A DNA stretch of 21,158 bases from JAXJQF01 sp036311285 (GTDB lineage Bacteria > Pseudomonadota > Gammaproteobacteria > Enterobacterales > Succinivibrionaceae), in NCBI GenBank assembly GCA_036311285.1, contig JAXJQF010000150.1:1-21158 (forward strand), read 5' to 3'. Each line of letters begins with the position of its first letter. The first letter of the stretch is position 1. A model generated the notes under the pieces. It made no database searches, was not told where the DNA came from, and saw only the letters and a list, made by a program, of their open reading frames with translations. Positions 7,685 through 15,463 of the stretch are shown here, in pieces. Position numbers and translations under genes: made by a program.

Positions 7685-8335
7685 ATGACAGAAGAAATGT
7701 TATCTATAGGAAGAGCAGCTAAGTTACTTGGAGTGACAGTTCAGACTCTTAGAAATTGGGATAAAAACGGACAATTTAAGCCTGATGAAATTACAAAAGG
7801 CGGAATGAGAAGATATAGCATTAAAAGCTTAAGAACTCTTTCCACTAAGAGTGGTAAAAGAGATGAAAAGATTTGTAAGACTATAGCTTATGCACGTGTA
7901 ATTTCAAACGATTATAAGGCAGACTTAAAAGAACAAATTGATATCTTACAAAACTTTTGTGAAACAAATAGCTATAACTATGAAGTTATTGAAGATATAG
8001 GTTCAAGCATTAATTATTTTAAACCTGGTTTAACTAAACTAATTAAGATGATAATTAATGATGAAGTTAAACGTATTGTTGTTACTAACAAGGAACGTTT
8101 AATCACAATGGGTGGTGAAATATTATTTACTTTATGTGCCTCTAAAGATGTTGATATTGTTTTCATAAGCAGTAAAGCTATAAATCATCAGATGGAACAA
8201 GAAGAGTTAAAATCTGATATGTTAGATATGATTGCTTCTATATCTGCAAGACTTGCTGTATATCCTACAAGAGAAAACCTTGAGATTGTTGATAATATCA
8301 CTCGTTTCGTAAAGGATAATGCAGAAATTGCTTAG
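7685..8335 (+). CDS. IS607-type serine recombinase with MerR-like HTH, catalytic serine lost
   Basis: The 216-residue protein has the two-part plan of IS607 TnpA. A MerR-type helix-turn-helix is at about 4-50 (SIGRAAKLLGVTVQTLRNWD, then GGMRRYS). A serine-resolvase domain is at about 66-195 with YARV, DIGSSINYFKPGL, VTNKERL and SARL. Length is normal and no stop interrupts it. Where family members have ARVSS, this protein has ARVIS (Ile73, codon 7901-7903), so the nucleophilic serine position is isoleucine; a neighbouring Ser74 remains. The second active-site arginine (family DRLLR) is Thr141 in ERLIT, while Arg71 and Arg138 are kept. Strand exchange is therefore doubtful, and a DNA-binding or regulatory role is possible. 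No tnpB gene and no clear element ends are found next to it. It could also be a recently inactivated transposase. Confidence 0.85.
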   Translation: MTEEMLSIGRAAKLLGVTVQTLRNWDKNGQFKPDEITKGGMRRYSIKSLRTLSTKSGKRDEKICKTIAYARVISNDYKADLKEQIDILQNFCETNSYNYEVIEDIGSSINYFKPGLTKLIKMIINDEVKRIVVTNKERLITMGGEILFTLCASKDVDIVFISSKAINHQMEQEELKSDMLDMIASISARLAVYPTRENLEIVDNITRFVKDNAEIA

Positions 8336-8399
8336 GTATAAAAAAGCCTAGAGCATATTTTAAAGCAATTTATAAGACAAACTACTGTTGCGTTTAAAT

Positions 8400-8445
8400 A
8401 CTTCAATGATTAGATTGTTAAAAGTAATCTATTATTTATTGAAGT
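8400..8445. terminator. Nested hairpin between convergent genes
   Basis: ACTTCAAT (8400-8407) pairs with ATTGAAGT (8438-8445), and inside it TAGATT (8411-8416) pairs with AATCTA (8426-8431). The structure spans the stop codon of the minus-strand HAD gene and lies 65 bp after the stop of the plus-strand IS607-like gene. It could end transcription from both sides, though no long T run follows the outer stem. Confidence 0.4.
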
Positions 8446-9106
8446 AAATAATGTCCCAGTTGTTTGTTAGTGCAAAATCTTTTAGCAATGGATGGGGATT
8501 AGTTGCATGTGCATAAGTTGCACATTGCAATAATTCCTTATCGTTGATCGTGTCTCCGTAGCCGTGGCTTCCTTCAAGAGTTAAGAAGTTCTCTTTACAG
8601 TACTTCTTAAGCTTTATCGCTTTATTTTCTTGATGACAAATCATAGGATCGACTTCTCCGATGATAATGTCATTGTTGTAAATAGCTTCGGTGCTTATTG
8701 AATGGTCTACGTTAAATATCTTGCTTGCAATAGGTTGAACTATTACATCAATAGTTGCTGACACGATAATTGTGTAATAGCCTTTTGACTTATAGCTGTT
8801 AACTAGTTTTAGAGCATCTTCGTATACATAAGGTCTTAGATAGTTTTCAATATAATTATCGGTAATTTCTTTTATTTGAGCTTTATTAAGGTTAATTAAG
8901 GGAAGAAGTGCGAATCTAAAGAATTCTTCCATATTAAGAGTCCCATTTACAAATTGTTTTAAAAGCTCTTTATCTTTTTGAATAAATTGTTCGTCACAAA
9001 GTTTATTGTCTTGCAAACATTTTATAAAAAGAGAATAGGTGTCTTTTTTAACAAGAGTGCCATCAAGGTCGAAAAAGGCAACTTTTTTTGAATATTGTTT
9101 AGTCAT
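8432..9106 (-). CDS. HAD-superfamily hydrolase, subfamily IB (SerB-like phosphatase)
   Basis: The 224-residue protein carries all HAD motifs. Motif I is FFDLDGT with the nucleophile Asp13 and acid/base Asp15. Motif II is IIVSAT at 113-118. The motif IV region is GYGDTINDKELL at 182-193, holding the Mg2+-binding acidic residues. A helical cap lies between motifs I and II (about 20-90), which marks subfamily IB together with SerB-like enzymes and the HAD-IB hypothetical group. It is a cytoplasmic phosphatase whose substrate cannot be told from the sequence. It lies on the minus strand 81 bp beyond the AAA-ATPase-like gene, with a 22-bp perfect palindrome in the gap. No good Shine-Dalgarno precedes the ATG at 9106. 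Confidence 0.85.
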   Translation of the reverse strand: MTKQYSKKVAFFDLDGTLVKKDTYSLFIKCLQDNKLCDEQFIQKDKELLKQFVNGTLNMEEFFRFALLPLINLNKAQIKEITDNYIENYLRPYVYEDALKLVNSYKSKGYYTIIVSATIDVIVQPIASKIFNVDHSISTEAIYNNDIIIGEVDPMICHQENKAIKLKKYCKENFLTLEGSHGYGDTINDKELLQCATYAHATNPHPLLKDFALTNNWDIIYFNK

Positions 9107-9160
9107 TCTTATATGCTTACTACTCAGTATTTTGATAGTTAAAGTTGTTGTAATTAATTC

Positions 9161-9182
9161 TTTAGTTAAATATTTAACTAAA
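9161..9182. repeat. 22-bp perfect palindrome in front of the HAD gene
   Basis: The sequence reads TTTAGTTAAAT and then its exact complement, with no mismatch and no loop. It lies 6 bp beyond the stop of the minus-strand AAA-ATPase-like gene and about 55 bp in front of the HAD start. It could be an operator or a weak transcript end; no T tract follows it on the minus strand. Confidence 0.55.
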
Positions 9183-9187
9183 AATTT

Positions 9188-10423
9188 TTAATTTGCTAAT
9201 TCTTCATCTTCATCGGTTTTATTGTAGATATTTGATGATTTAAGAAGTCTTGAGTAAATCTCTCTCATTTCTCGATTTACAATCATACAGTAATACTTGT
9301 AGGTGTTGTAGCATTTTGTTTTATCATCTACTAGTTCTACAGTAGATAGAGTAAAAATACCAATTTGGCATAATAAAGCAAAGAAGTTAACGTTGTTGTA
9401 CTTATTAAATTCAGTAAAGGCATAACCACAAGTGTTAGGTAACAATAGTTTTTCATGGTATCTTTCAAACTTGTTAATAAGTGGAATTAAAATCTTACTT
9501 AAATGATTGTAAGGATATAAACACGAGAATGTGGTTATGTCTTTTGAAGTTAATACGATATTGATGCTTGCAGGGCGGTATACTTTAATATTATGTCCAG
9601 TAAATCTATAATCGCCATGCCATGAAGATAAATTGCCTAATAGCATTTCAACAGTTTGTTCTGTCGCATCAGCAAGTTCTTCAAGTTCGGATTGGAAGTG
9701 TTTTTTTAATTCACCTTGAGTAAAGCCACATACATTAACTGATAATGAGTCATATGTTAGATCTGTTATGTATGGAATTCCTTCTTGCTTCTTAGAACTT
9801 AATGAGAATTTTGTTTCACCAACTAATAAACACCAATCAATTAAGGTTTCGCAGTCATATAAAGCTTTATAAAATTGACTTAAAACTTCGTTCTTATCTT
9901 CAAAGTTGTTATTATAAAGATTATGTAGGTACGGAACATCATAGTTATCGATTAATATAACTATTTTTTTTGTGTTACTAACTGAAGCTATTTCGCTTAA
10001 GAAGTGATGAGTTATCCAATAAAACTTTTCATCTCTGTTTAATTCAACTCCTAGGGAAGAGTTGATTTCATATAAACGCTTTTTATAGAAATTAAAGAAT
10101 GTGTCAATATAGTCATCAGCTGTTTTTAAGTTCGCTAATGCGGCGAAGTCAAATTTTATAACAAAATGGTTTGGAAATTCTGTTTCACTTTGAGATACAT
10201 ATAAACCTTCAAACATGGGAGATTTGGGTCCTCTTTTAAATAAGAAGAACAACGTATCAATAAGAACTGTTTTACCAAAACCAAAAGGGCGAGTTAATAA
10301 GTTGAATCGAGAACGAGCGTCATATATTTTGCATATAGATTCTGTTTTATCTATATACTTATCATCTACCCCAGTAATAAGCTCTTTAAATGTTGAACAT
10401 GGATTAGTATCTATTTGAAACAT
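9188..10423 (-). CDS. AAA-ATPase-like protein lacking its nuclease domain
   Basis: The 411-residue protein fits the AAA-ATPase-like family (PF09820) that is widespread in gut bacteria. The N-terminus has YIDKT at 23-27. The P-loop RPFGFGKT is at 45-52 in place of the usual RPRRFGKS. Walker B reads VILIDNYDVP at about 155-163; family members have DEYD, so the catalytic Glu is Asn160 (codon 9944-9946). The typical NREMREIY segment near the end marks where the C-terminal PD-(D/E)XK nuclease (PDDEXK_9) normally begins, but here the protein stops soon after. It may thus bind ATP without efficient hydrolysis and cannot cut DNA in the usual way. The family's cellular role is unknown. It is divergent from the DUF4143 ATPase gene, and no nuclease remnant is found in the 81 bp downstream. 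Confidence 0.8.
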   Translation of the reverse strand: MFQIDTNPCSTFKELITGVDDKYIDKTESICKIYDARSRFNLLTRPFGFGKTVLIDTLFFLFKRGPKSPMFEGLYVSQSETEFPNHFVIKFDFAALANLKTADDYIDTFFNFYKKRLYEINSSLGVELNRDEKFYWITHHFLSEIASVSNTKKIVILIDNYDVPYLHNLYNNNFEDKNEVLSQFYKALYDCETLIDWCLLVGETKFSLSSKKQEGIPYITDLTYDSLSVNVCGFTQGELKKHFQSELEELADATEQTVEMLLGNLSSWHGDYRFTGHNIKVYRPASINIVLTSKDITTFSCLYPYNHLSKILIPLINKFERYHEKLLLPNTCGYAFTEFNKYNNVNFFALLCQIGIFTLSTVELVDDKTKCYNTYKYYCMIVNREMREIYSRLLKSSNIYNKTDEDEELAN

Positions 10424-10453
10424 AATTATTGCCTTGTACTTTTAGACTTGACT

Positions 10454-10462
10454 ATTATAGCA
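10454..10462 (-). promoter_or_regulatory. Extended -10 promoter of the AAA-ATPase-like gene
   Basis: On the minus strand TGCTATAAT forms an extended -10 element 30 bp before the ATG at 10423. A -35-like TTGCTA lies 15 bp further up, a short spacer that the extended -10 could offset. Confidence 0.55.
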
Positions 10463-10704
10463 TATTTTAGTGTTTAGCAAGTTTTGGTTGTGTAAAATCA
10501 GAATGGTAACGCAGAATTGTGTATAAACACATCATATTGATATATTGCAAAATTTGAATAAAAATAATTCGTAATGTTTAGGATTTTGTGTGGTTGTGTC
10601 ATCAATTTTGACTTTAGTTGTGTTATCGTGCGTGATTAATTGCTTTGTCATATTTCTAATTATGCAACAAGGTTGTTGATGTAAAAATGTAACATTTAGT
10701 TATC

Positions 10705-10869
10705 TTTCCTGTAAAAAAGTGTAGATTTTGGTTAAACTTTCCTGTAAAAAAGTGTAACTTTTGGTTGAATTTTCCTGTAAAAAAGTGTAACTTTTGGTTG
10801 AATTTTCCTGTAAAAAAGTGTAACTTTTAGTTAAATATTCCTGTAAAAAAGTGTGAGTTTATAAAACAG
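10705..10869 (+). repeat. Tandem array of five 33-bp repeats with internal dyads (iteron-like)
   Basis: Five head-to-tail units start at 10705, 10738, 10771, 10804 and 10837, each exactly 33 bp. The shared core is CCTGTAAAAAAGTGTAAC followed by TTTTGGTTGAA; units 2 and 3 are identical, unit 4 differs at three bases, and units 1 and 5 diverge towards their 3' ends. Units 2-4 contain the dyad AAAAGT-GTA-ACTTTT. A weaker copy (GTAAAAATGTAACATTTAGTT) sits at 10681-10701. The array ends 10 bp before the ATG of the DUF4143 ATPase gene, so it overlaps that gene's leader or promoter. There are no spacers, so it is not a CRISPR. The rest of the gap (10463-10680) shows no gene and no clear plus-strand promoter. 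Confidence 0.92.
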
Positions 10870-10879
10870 AGGCTTTATA

Positions 10880-12187
10880 ATGCAAAGAACAGCTATTTTA
10901 AAACTTAAAGAATGGAAAGAATCAAAAAATCATAAACCTATAATTATTGAAGGCGCTAGACAAGTTGGTAAAACTTGGTTGATGAAAGAGTTTGGTAAAC
11001 AATATTACGAACAAGTTGTTTATTTGCATTTTGACAACAATCAGAAACTTACAGCTCTTTTTGAAAATGATTATGAAATTCCTCGATTGATAGAGGCTTT
11101 TGAGATTTTATCAGGTATAAAAATTAATCCTGATAATACCTTAATAATTTTTGATGAAATTCAAGAATGCCCAAGAGCATTAACTTCACTCAAATATTTT
11201 TATGAAAATGCTCCAGAATACGACATAATAGCAGCAGGAAGTTTGCTTGGTCTTATGCATCATGAGGGAACAGGTTTTCCTGTTGGTAAAGTTTCATTTT
11301 TAAATCTTTATCCAATGAATTTTTTTGAGTTTGCAAGAGCTCTCGGTGAAGAAAAACTAATTGAATTGATTGAAAAAAAAGATTTTCAAATGATTACTGT
11401 GTTTAAAAACGATTTTGAAAAACTAGTTAAAATGTATTGTTATATTGGTGGAATGCCAGAAGTTGTTCAAAACTTTGTAGATAATCGAAATTATAAAAAA
11501 GTTAGAGAAATACAAAAGAACATTCTTGCATCGTATGAGAATGATTTTTCAAAACATGTTTCGTCAAATACAGTTGAGAAAATAAGGATGCTGTGGCGTG
11601 CAATTCCTTCACAATTAGCAAAAGAAAATAAAAAGTTTATCTATAATGTAATAAAAACAGGTGCTCGTGCAAAAGAATATGAGCTTGCTCTTCTTTGGTT
11701 AAAAGATGCTGGATTGGTTTATCAAGTAAATAGAATTAAGAAACCTGATTTACCATTAATTGCTTATCAAGATTTAGATGCCTTTAAATTATTCATTGTG
11801 GATGTAGGCTTGTTATCAGCGCTAACAAACCTAGATGTAAAAACCATTTTAGAAAAAACACAAATTTTTGAAGAATTTAAGGGAGCTATTGCTGAACAAT
11901 ATGTTTATCAGCAATTAAAAAGCGTTGACGATATCCCGATTTTTTATTGGTCTAATGATTCAAGTCGTAGTGAAATTGATTTTGTTATTCAGCACGGTGA
12001 ATATGTCGTACCAGTTGAAGTTAAAGCTGAAAAGAATTTAAAAGCCAAAAGTTTGAATAACTTTATTCAAGAATATAAATCTAAAAAATCAGTGAGAACC
12101 TCACTTGCTGATTATAAATTGAATGATAATAACTTGTATGATATCCCGCTTTATGCAATTAGTAATATTGAAGAAATTATTGAGTAA
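10880..12187 (+). CDS. AAA ATPase with DUF4143 and PD-(D/E)XK-like C-terminus
   Basis: The 435-residue protein has an N-terminal P-loop ATPase with GARQVGKT (Walker A, 25-32) and LIIFDEIQ (Walker B, 88-95), and the AAGSLLG sensor segment at 118-124. The DUF4143 domain follows (about 190-400), starting with YIGGMPEVV. The C-terminal part holds the nuclease-fold signature: Glu339 (AEQYVYQQL), Asp367 (SEIDFVI) and the Glu380-x-Lys382 pair (PVEVKAEKN). All motifs are intact and the length is usual. The family is common and often multicopy in gut bacteria and archaea, but its function is not established. AGAGG at 10867-10871 gives a good ribosome site for the ATG. The repeat array immediately upstream is likely its control region or a binding site for the protein itself. 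Confidence 0.9.
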   Translation: MQRTAILKLKEWKESKNHKPIIIEGARQVGKTWLMKEFGKQYYEQVVYLHFDNNQKLTALFENDYEIPRLIEAFEILSGIKINPDNTLIIFDEIQECPRALTSLKYFYENAPEYDIIAAGSLLGLMHHEGTGFPVGKVSFLNLYPMNFFEFARALGEEKLIELIEKKDFQMITVFKNDFEKLVKMYCYIGGMPEVVQNFVDNRNYKKVREIQKNILASYENDFSKHVSSNTVEKIRMLWRAIPSQLAKENKKFIYNVIKTGARAKEYELALLWLKDAGLVYQVNRIKKPDLPLIAYQDLDAFKLFIVDVGLLSALTNLDVKTILEKTQIFEEFKGAIAEQYVYQQLKSVDDIPIFYWSNDSSRSEIDFVIQHGEYVVPVEVKAEKNLKAKSLNNFIQEYKSKKSVRTSLADYKLNDNNLYDIPLYAISNIEEIIE

Positions 12188-12326
12188 GCACTTTGACAAA
12201 GAGTCTCATATTCCTCAAGATGAAGTACCTTCTAAAAGAACTCCTAGCAGACTAAAAAAGAATGTATAGTATTACGTTTTGGATAGTTCTAGTTATTGCA
12301 TAATCTTTGTATTTATTGCACAACAA

Positions 12327-12355
12327 AAAGGTCACTCCATCATAGAGTGACCTTT
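12327..12355 (-). terminator. Terminator of the RND efflux operon
   Basis: A perfect 11-bp stem, AAAGGTCACTC / GAGTGACCTTT, with a 7-nt loop is followed on the minus strand by TTGTTG, giving TTTTT right after the CC. It lies 31 bp beyond the permease stop. It may also stop plus-strand transcription from the DUF4143 gene. Confidence 0.85.
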
Positions 12356-12385
12356 AAACCAATTATTTAACCTATATTCAAACTA

Positions 12386-15300
12386 TTAGATATTATCAGA
12401 GTTTGGAATAGGTTTGTGCTTTTGACCTATAAATGTATAGATTACAGGTAACACAAACAATGTAAACACAGTACCAATTGATAAACCTGCTACAATTACT
12501 AAGCCTATAGAGAAACGGCTTTCTGCACCAGAACCGCTAGCATATAGTAATGGTAATAAACCAGCTACCATCGCTGCAGTAGTCATCAATATTGGTCTTA
12601 ATCTTAGTTTTGCGGCTTCTCTAACAGCTTCAAAACGGTTTAACCCTTCATTAAGCTGTTTTTCTCTACTTACTTCGCAAATTAAGATACCATGCTTAGT
12701 GATTAAGCCTACGAGCGTTATTAACCCTACTTCAGTGTAGATGTTTAATGTAGCTAATCCTGTTGAAACCATTAATAAAGCACCACTAACAGCTAATGGT
12801 ACAGATACGATGATTACAAAAGGATCTTTCCAACTTTCAAACTGAATAGCAAGTACTAAGAAGATGATAATAATTGATAAAGCAAATGCTCCAATAATTG
12901 CATTACCTTCTGTAGTAAATTGACGAGATTCACCAGTGTAGTCATACATGTAGCCTTGTGGAAGGTTTGGTATGATTTCAGAATTAAAGAAGTTTATTGC
13001 ATCACCCATTGTGTTGTTAGGATTTAAAGCCATACTTAATGTTACAGCATTTTGTTGTGACATTTGGTTTAAAACACGTGGTTCTGTAATAACTTTAGTT
13101 TTAATTACTGAAGTAATAGGGATCATTTTGCCATTACTTGCTTTAACATAGTATCCCTTTAAGCTTTCTGGGTTTAAACGATCGGTTCTGATTACTTGAG
13201 GGATAACTTGATAAGCACGACCATCGATAGCAACACGGTTGATATAGTTATCAGCAATCATTGTAGATAATGTAGAACCGATATCACTCATCGTTACTCC
13301 ATATGCACCTGCTTTATCTCTATCAATAGAGATTTCAACTGTGCCAGAGTCAAAAGATAAGCTACTGTCAGTATATACGAATAGACCACTGTCCTTGATC
13401 TTTTGAAGAATATCTTCAGCAACTGTATATAATTGCTCAAAGCTGTCAGGAGTCATAATAACTAATTGAACCGGAAGACCAGAGCTTGATCCAGGTAATG
13501 GAGCTAATCTAAATGTTGTTGCAGAAAGGTTAGGGTTTTCAGAAGCTTTAGCATTTACTCTATTCATTACCTCGTCTGCACTATCTCTTAGGGCATAATC
13601 CTTTAATGACATAATTGACATGCCTTGGTTAGATGCAGGCATACCTGCTAAGCTTATAACATTTTCAACAGCATTATCTGCTAAACCTATGTCTGCAAAT
13701 TTCTTCATTCCATCTTGAATGTAGTCCAGATTAGCACTATTTGGAGCTTTGGCTAATAGCATAACCACGCCATCGTCTTCATATGGAGCTAGTTCTGACT
13801 TTGAATAGAACATTAGTATTGGTAATGATAAGAATATAATGAATGCAGAGATGATGATCGGAGCACGGTTGTGTAGTACCGTATCAAGCAAGTTGCCGTA
13901 AAAGTTGTTAAATTTAGTTAAAACATTGTTTACAGTTTCTTCGAACTTGCCAGGTTTTTCTTCTTGCTTCAAAATTTTTGAACACATCATTGGTGATAAT
14001 GTTAAAGCTATAACACCAGAGATAAACACTGAACCTGCAAGAGTCAATGAGAATTCTGTAAACAACGCACCTGTTACACCTCCCATCATTGCAATTGGAG
14101 CGTATACACATGCCAATGAAATTGTCATTGAAATTACAGGAAGAGCAATTTCTCTAGTTCCTAGAATAGCTGCTTTGTATGGACTCATGCCATTCTTGAT
14201 ATTTCTATCAACGTTTTCAACTACAACAATAGCGTCGTCTACTACCAGACCTATTGCTAACACCATAGCAAGTAACGTCATTAGGTTAATAGTAAAGCCT
14301 AATACATTCATAATTAACATAACACCAATCAATGATAATGGAATGGTGATAATCGGGATAATAACAGCTCTAAAGTTACCCATGAATAGAGTTATTACTA
14401 CTAATACAATTACAGCAGCTTCAACAATGGTGTGGATAACCTCATGAATTGATGATTCAATTGCGATTGTACTGTCGTACACAGTATCAATAGTCATTGA
14501 AGGTGGTAAACTTTTCTTGATAGATGGAAGCATTGTTTTAACATCTTTTGCTATATCAAGAGGGTTTGCTGTTGGTGTAGCGTCAATACCAAGTAATACA
14601 GATGGTTTTCCATTTGCTAAAGCTCTATAGGTATCGTGGTTTGTATCTAAGGTTACATCAGCTACATCAGATAATCTTACAATCTTTTCATCTGTTGTAG
14701 AGATTATGATGTTCTTAATGTCTTTGATATTTGATACTTGAGTTAGCGTGTTAGTATTTAATACTGTAAATTTGCCGATAATTTGACCTGATGAAGATTG
14801 GAAATTATTTGCTTTTAATGCATTAATAATTTGATCTGATGATAGTCCGTATTTAGCAAGATTTGCAGGTTTAATCCAAATGCGGATCGCAAACTCATTA
14901 CCACCAAGAAGATTAACCTTTGAGATACCATTGATCGTGTATAGCTTTGGTATAATAACACGGTTAATGTAGTCGGTAATTTGAGGTGAAGATAAACTAT
15001 CACTTGCTAGAGCTAGGTACATGATGGATGTAGTGGCCCCAGTTGAAAGAGCAATTGAAGAGTCTTCAGCTTCAGCTGGTAATTGAGATTTTACAGAGTT
15101 TACTCTCGATAAAATATCAGCAAGTGCAGCATTTGGGTCGGTATTAAGTTTCATGTAAACCTTAATAGTCGACATACCCATTTGAGAATCAGAACTGATA
15201 TAGTCAATGTTATCAGCCTGCGCTATTGCTTGTTGTAGAGGTTGGGTAATAAAACCTCTAATTAGTTCAGAACCAGCACCATAATAACTAGTAGAAACAG

Positions 15301-15436
15301 TAATAACAGTATTTGTGATTTCTGGATACTGTCTTACATTCATACCTTTTAATGATTGAAGACCGAAAACGGTGATCATTATACTTATAGCTATGGCAAG
15401 TACGGGTCTGTTAATAAATATGTCTGTAAATTTCAT
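12386..15436 (-). CDS. RND efflux permease (AcrB-type, HAE1 family)
   Basis: This 1016-residue inner-membrane protein has the full RND plan: membrane helix 1 at about 10-28, a large periplasmic loop to about 330, a cluster of helices 2-6 (about 335-485), a further helix near 525, a second periplasmic loop and helices 8-12 at the end. The proton-relay Asp pair is present in GLVVDDAIVVVENV (Asp400-Asp401), and the matching Lys lies in GLITKHGILICE near residue 930. It would trade protons for export of drugs, dyes or other amphiphiles. Length and motif set are complete. It follows the adaptor gene by 26 bp with AAAGGAAA in front of its ATG, and a strong terminator lies beyond its stop. No outer-membrane channel gene is adjacent, so a TolC-type partner encoded elsewhere is expected. 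Confidence 0.95.
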   Translation of the reverse strand: MKFTDIFINRPVLAIAISIMITVFGLQSLKGMNVRQYPEITNTVITVSTSYYGAGSELIRGFITQPLQQAIAQADNIDYISSDSQMGMSTIKVYMKLNTDPNAALADILSRVNSVKSQLPAEAEDSSIALSTGATTSIMYLALASDSLSSPQITDYINRVIIPKLYTINGISKVNLLGGNEFAIRIWIKPANLAKYGLSSDQIINALKANNFQSSSGQIIGKFTVLNTNTLTQVSNIKDIKNIIISTTDEKIVRLSDVADVTLDTNHDTYRALANGKPSVLLGIDATPTANPLDIAKDVKTMLPSIKKSLPPSMTIDTVYDSTIAIESSIHEVIHTIVEAAVIVLVVITLFMGNFRAVIIPIITIPLSLIGVMLIMNVLGFTINLMTLLAMVLAIGLVVDDAIVVVENVDRNIKNGMSPYKAAILGTREIALPVISMTISLACVYAPIAMMGGVTGALFTEFSLTLAGSVFISGVIALTLSPMMCSKILKQEEKPGKFEETVNNVLTKFNNFYGNLLDTVLHNRAPIIISAFIIFLSLPILMFYSKSELAPYEDDGVVMLLAKAPNSANLDYIQDGMKKFADIGLADNAVENVISLAGMPASNQGMSIMSLKDYALRDSADEVMNRVNAKASENPNLSATTFRLAPLPGSSSGLPVQLVIMTPDSFEQLYTVAEDILQKIKDSGLFVYTDSSLSFDSGTVEISIDRDKAGAYGVTMSDIGSTLSTMIADNYINRVAIDGRAYQVIPQVIRTDRLNPESLKGYYVKASNGKMIPITSVIKTKVITEPRVLNQMSQQNAVTLSMALNPNNTMGDAINFFNSEIIPNLPQGYMYDYTGESRQFTTEGNAIIGAFALSIIIIFLVLAIQFESWKDPFVIIVSVPLAVSGALLMVSTGLATLNIYTEVGLITLVGLITKHGILICEVSREKQLNEGLNRFEAVREAAKLRLRPILMTTAAMVAGLLPLLYASGSGAESRFSIGLVIVAGLSIGTVFTLFVLPVIYTFIGQKHKPIPNSDNI

Positions 15437-15463
15437 ATTATATTTCCTTTCTTTGCCTATTCA

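Noticed and set aside
7685..8335. Active IS607 transposon
   Set aside because: No tnpB follows, no element ends are visible, and the catalytic serine is replaced.
10705..10869. CRISPR array
   Set aside because: The 33-bp units are directly contiguous without variable spacers, and no cas gene is present.
13905..14447. A 180-codon open frame on the plus strand opposite the RND permease
   Set aside because: It is the mirror of a strongly supported gene on the minus strand, shows no domain, and owes its openness to the codon use of the permease.
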